Source: Protea cynaroides
Lineage: Eukaryota; Streptophyta; Magnoliopsida; Proteales; Proteaceae
Direction: 5' to 3'
NCBI GenBank assembly: GCA_028583415.1
Contig: CM053267.1
Span: forward strand, 49,815,414-49,879,413
Length of the DNA: 64,000 nucleotides
In this document: positions 59,671 through 64,000 of the stretch, piece after piece
Numbering within the stretch: position 1 is the stretch's first letter
Layout of the letters: every line of letters starts with the position of its first letter
Translations under genes and position numbers: made by a program
Notes under the pieces: generated by a model
Database searches by the model: none
What the model was told of the DNA's origin: nothing
Seen by the model: the letters and a program-made list of their open reading frames with translations, nothing else

Positions 59671-60927
59671 ATTAATCTAAATCTGGCCCTTTAAACCCAG
59701 AAAGCAATCCATTAATCATGTGAGAAAAAACCCATTGGTTTTTTACACTTTAAACATCCAAGACATGGAAGGTTCCATGGTTGCAGGGAGAAAGTTTTGT
59801 GAATTCCACCAGTATGATGTCATTATACCAATGATCAAATACCTTTTCTACTATTCTATGAATCACCATAACCCTTGAATGCCCAATGCAAAGTTATATC
59901 TGTATGTCACCTTCTCATACACGAGGAATGAATTGACCAAAACAACCTTTTTGATACTTTTTCCTCTATATATGAACATGGTTTATGATGTATCCTTGCA
60001 TTTCATGAATTGACCAAAACAACCTTTTTGAGAGCAAAAGTTTTTTTTTTTAGTTTATTGATTAGTTAAGGGATTCCATGATATGGCATCATCCATTCTA
60101 AAAAATATACAAATTTTAACCCATTATATGCGAATTTCTCTAAATATCCCCTCTTGTCTATGCGCCCTTGATTTCTCTTAGTCTTTGGACCAGAGAACCA
60201 TACCCCTAAAAGAAAAGGAAAAAAGAAATTTACTTTGTCGACATTGAATTAATAGAGGGTCCATCCTCATGCAAGTAAGCCACATTTATTATTTACCATA
60301 CATGCATGCGTTCTATCAGCTAGACTGTATAAGGGTCTTCAAACACGGCACTGCTTTGTATCTTTGATATTTTATTTTTATTTTTAAGCACGTGATTTTT
60401 TAAGAGAATGAGATGAACTAAGAACCTGGTAAATATTTTAAATATTCTTTTAATTCGTTGCTGAAAGAAGAAACTCTTAAAATAGTGGTTATTTATCCTC
60501 TTCTTCCAAATAGGATAATGAAAATTGTTAATATACTAAGGAGAAAAGAAGACTATCAGGTTGCAGCATCCGTGCAGCCATGGAACCAAATGCAGAACAT
60601 AAGAAGAGTAAAATAACTGCCCCATCTTTTATGACATTAAAAATCTCATCCTGTTGGATACGTCGCATGCAGTCTTGTAAGTTTGCGTTGATGCAATGAC
60701 CACGTAGCCTAGCAGCGATCTCCCTCCCTAATTAATTAATAAACAAGATAAATCGATAAAGATGTCACGTTGTCTGCTACATTTTCTTCTTATCTCTTTA
60801 CATATTGTGTCTTTAAAGTTTGCTCAGTTCATTGAACCTTTCCCACAAATAGGCAAGACATCTGAAGTCATCTCTCACTTATTACTGCTAATCATCATCT
60901 AACTTCTAGTGCTTTAATTTCATATTT

Positions 60928-62147
60928 AAATTTTGAAAAAAATTTCATCTAATCTTTCAAAACTATGTCAAAATCAGTCACACTATACATGTTTCCAAAT
61001 TTCTCATCTACCACCCAAAATTTTGTCGCCGTTAAGTAAAGAGGAGACCCTATCCGTTAGTATAGTCCCATTACTTGATGACGCAAGTACTAATTGAAAA
61101 TTTTTGAAACAATATACCCCTATTCTCATGGTTAAAGTCCATAATACCCTCAAAGTCAAATTTACCCAAACCATTTGGTTTAACCCTTACACTGTTGGAG
61201 AGAGAGAGAGTAAAAGTAAAAAGAAAAAGAAAGAAATCGGAAAGAATAGAAACGACGAGTCTTCTTCCCCGACGAGTGCAAATCCCTTCTTTAATGTTTT
61301 TTCCGCTTTAGACAGATAACATTGTGTCTATTCTAGAATTTTAGCTTTTATGGAAGGATTTTGGATTTTTTTTTTCCTGTTCTCTCGTCCGTTTTCTACG
61401 CCCGCCCCTATTTTGTTCGTCTCCTGAATTGCTTTGTTTTGTTTCCCTGCGTGATTTCTGTACACAGTTTTGTACCCTGTTTTCTTTTCCTTGGTCTTTC
61501 TGTTCCGAGGTGGGTGTTGGGTTATGGGGCGGTTGGGTGTAGTTCCGAGTTTAATGTGTGTTTCAGTCGCACTGTTCTTATCCCCTGTTTTTATTCCTCC
61601 CCAACATTTTTACGGCAAGTAAGACAGTATTCCTGGGTCTTTAATGTATCTTATTAGTTGTTGTATCTATTTCAGGAATACGTTTACAACCGTCTTCAGT
61701 TCAGGTTCGTAAATTTACGTCTTCTCAATTCTGCATTAATCAATCATGTCGCAATTTGTAAATGACGAGTCTTCCCCTGGAGAATCGAAGTTGCAAACTC
61801 GCCCAAAGCCCTTCGAGTTGCGGTTCGGATGATGTTAGGGCTCTTGAAACAAATAGAAATGTAGAAAGAAGGAAATATGAAAAAAAAAAAAGGGGGTCAA
61901 ATTTGTATGGTTTAAAACGGTTTAAAATTAATTTGGATGGTTATCTTTAAAGGATCAAATTAGTAACTTTTTTTTTTTCATTTTAATGTCTTAAATTTTA
62001 AATAAAAAAAAGGCAGAAATGTCTAATCCCATTTTCAGTCAAGTTTGTTACTTTAAAGGGGCAGATTGAAGTTTTTGGAAACCATTAGGTAGTAGATCGA
62101 TTTTGACATAATTTTTGGGGGTTAGGTGAATTTTTTTTCTTAAATTT
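60928..62147. mobile_element. TIR DNA element, ~1.2 kb, possible gene capture
   Basis: The left end (GAAAAAAATTTCATCTAA then ACTATGTCAAAATC, 60934-60985) is complemented by the right end near 62090-62145 (GATTTTGACATAATT, TTAGGTGAATTTTTTTT). The interior is GC-richer than its surroundings and contains gene-like pieces: DESSSPTSANPFFNVFSALDR (ending near 61316) and a putative tiny exon TTTCAG|GAATACGTTTACAACCG...TTCAG|GTTCGT near 61676-61710. The source gene was not recognised. Ends and interior would fit another Pack-MULE; no target duplication was resolved. Confidence 0.5.
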
Positions 62148-62149
62148 TT

Positions 62150-64000
62150 TAAGGAGAGGGAAAAAGGATTTTGCTCAGCCATCGTGCTAAGCTTAACAAC
62201 ACATTGTGACATGTAAATGGTTAATCTTGTCATATTAAAGTACTTGATTTGTGAGTTTGTATAGTACTCGCCCTTGACAAGCAACGGTTAGTTGCTCTTT
62301 CTTGCTGGGGCTTATGCACTATACTTGAAGCCTTTCATTTAGTGGTTTCTATTAGACTTTTCACATTCATAGGGTTTCATCTCAACCCTAATAACCCATA
62401 TAGAAATCTAAAACACAATAAAGATATAATGTAATCAATCCACAATGGTAAAAACATACCTGTGGGTTGGAGATTTGGAATTTGATTTCTACCGTTTAAT
62501 TAAAAGCTTTGATCACAATCTTTCACAGCCCATAAAGATTCCACATGGTTCTCGGTGCTTATAGGTGCAGAGAGAGAAAATCAACTAGGGTTATCTCTCT
62601 CTATCCTGTGATGAACCAGACCGAATCGATCAACTTAATGACATGAAATTTGATCAACTTAAGCATTTTGATATAGGTAGTAGTCCTTGCAAAGCTAGAG
62701 TGGCCACCATCAAATTTATGTATATTTCTAACTATTTGTACTGAAACGTAATAGGTAAATAATTAAAGGTGTCAAACAGTTAGTTTGGTTTGATTTTGGT
62801 CTATTTATTCAGTTTTATTTTTTTTATTAAATTGGTTTGGTCCAGTATCATACCGATAAGGATTCAGTCTATAAAATCAAAACGACAACCAATAACTATT
62901 GATGCATTAGAATTCCGTCCCTGATGGTTTATTGACTGTTCAATCTTAATTTTTCATATATTTTAAGACAATTATTATAAAAAATATGGGTTTTTCGGAT
63001 TTTGTCTATTCAATCGGTCTTATCATCTGATCTGGTTGGTCTTCTTGATGGGGGCCTCCATTTTAATTCCCCTACTAATAAAGGAACGATTGGTCCTATT
63101 TATACTCCAAAATTAAGTGCCATTGGTAAACTTCTATTAATTAAGAATAAACAAGGGGTACTGGGTTTTGGTATTGTGAAAAAGATCAGGTCCATAGGTC
63201 CATGGTTATTGATGCAGATTGGATAGGAAAGTGGTCCATTATAACTAACTCCAAATACGAGTTGGGCTATGATTAATCAGACAAAACCTAAAAGATACTT
63301 CAGGGAAGGGATAGATTTTTCTTAATTGTAATAAATATTAATTTATAATATGATTTATATTTTTTTAATAAATTGTAAGATTGCAATATTACTTTTTTTT
63401 TCTCCAGATAATGGCATTTCTCACCCATACCCGGTATGGTAAAAGGACAAGAGTTTTATTTAATGGGTTACTGAATTGCATTGGTGTACATGTAGATGCA
63501 CTCTTAATGGTCCAAATGCGATTGCAGAGACTGCACGGAATTAGGGTAGGAGATCTGCAGGCTTAGAATGGTATCGGTGACTGTCTGCTGTTGCGTTTGG
63601 GGTAAGTTGAACGAGTTCAAGTGTTTGACTTTCTTACCCCAAACCCACACTTTCTCTTTCCTCTCTATCCGTGGCCCCACCTCCCTCGGCCCATTAGGTA
63701 CTAATTTCCCTTTGGACGTTGGCACCCAGGAAAAAAGAAAATATTTAGACCAAATTTTGTTGGCTGAAAGGGGAAGTCTTTAATGAGGGTTTTTTTTTTA
63801 ATTTATTTATGCACACTCCAACGAGCGAGCTAAAGCTGATGTTGATTGATTTGAAGATCTATAACCAAATCTAGTCCACAATTGTAACACTAATAAGTCT
63901 CCCACGGATGGTTAAGCCCACCCACAATCTTTCTCTTTGGGTACCTAATATAATATGGCAAAGGGTTTGGTGCACGGTCATGCACATATATGATCCTGGT
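62150..64000. other. Gene-free right end of the window
   Basis: No gene recognised. 63595-63606 (GTTTGGGGTAAG) and 63633-63644 are perfect 12-bp inverted repeats around a second small palindrome (TTGAACGAGTTCAA). Short ORFs at 63002-63226 and 63381-63566 have no recognised domain. A gene continuing past 64000 cannot be excluded. Confidence 0.4.

Overview
The window is nuclear DNA of a flowering plant, AT-rich and full of repeats. Evidence: GT-AG introns, a CC-NBS-LRR disease-resistance gene, plant-type eEF2, a GARP transcription factor, a clavaminate-synthase-like gene, a eukaryotic tRNA-Thr, tRNA-Met-primed LTR elements, LINE fragments and MULE-type transposons with 9-bp target duplications. 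The non-grass repeat landscape suggests a woody dicot or early-diverging angiosperm, but the species cannot be fixed from the sequence.

Layout. 1-620: truncated 5' end of a second NLR, broken by a (CA)n(TA)n tract. 1169-4982: intact NLR (+) with a likely second coding exon encoding an Asp/Gly-rich tail. 6.5-13.1 kb: repeats (foldback MITEs, a 500-bp tandem duplication, a LINE remnant). 13.9-15.0 kb: small LTR retrotransposon. 15.1-16.6 kb: large inverted repeat. 16.8-18.9 kb: three-exon Fe(II)/2-oxoglutarate dioxygenase-like gene (+), broken in exon 3 by a 7-bp tandem duplication. 20-23 kb: RNase H remnants, a duplicated segment and an isopropylmalate-synthase-like exon fragment. 23-31 kb: mostly degraded repeats. 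31.4-38.9 kb: eEF2 (+), a complete 843-residue gene with a 3.7-kb leader intron. 40.1-42.0 kb: Pack-MULE carrying the first exon of a SCAR/WAVE gene, inserted into an older repeat whose unfilled paralogue lies at 58.5-59.1 kb. 42.7 kb: tRNA-Thr(AGU) (-). 44.8-47.6 kb: tandem repeats, a second LTR element and a LINE remnant. 48.8-56.3 kb: five-exon GARP/G2-like MYB-related gene (-) whose large introns are packed with MITEs and LTR sequence; all four junctions agree in phase. 57-64 kb: repeats, a TIR element and no recognised gene.

There is no operon-like organisation. The intact genes (NLR, eEF2, tRNA-Thr, GARP factor) look independent. The main interest is how mobile elements shape the locus: gene-fragment capture, nested insertions with internal unfilled-site controls, foldback elements in introns and intergenic DNA, and a recent-looking gene disruption.
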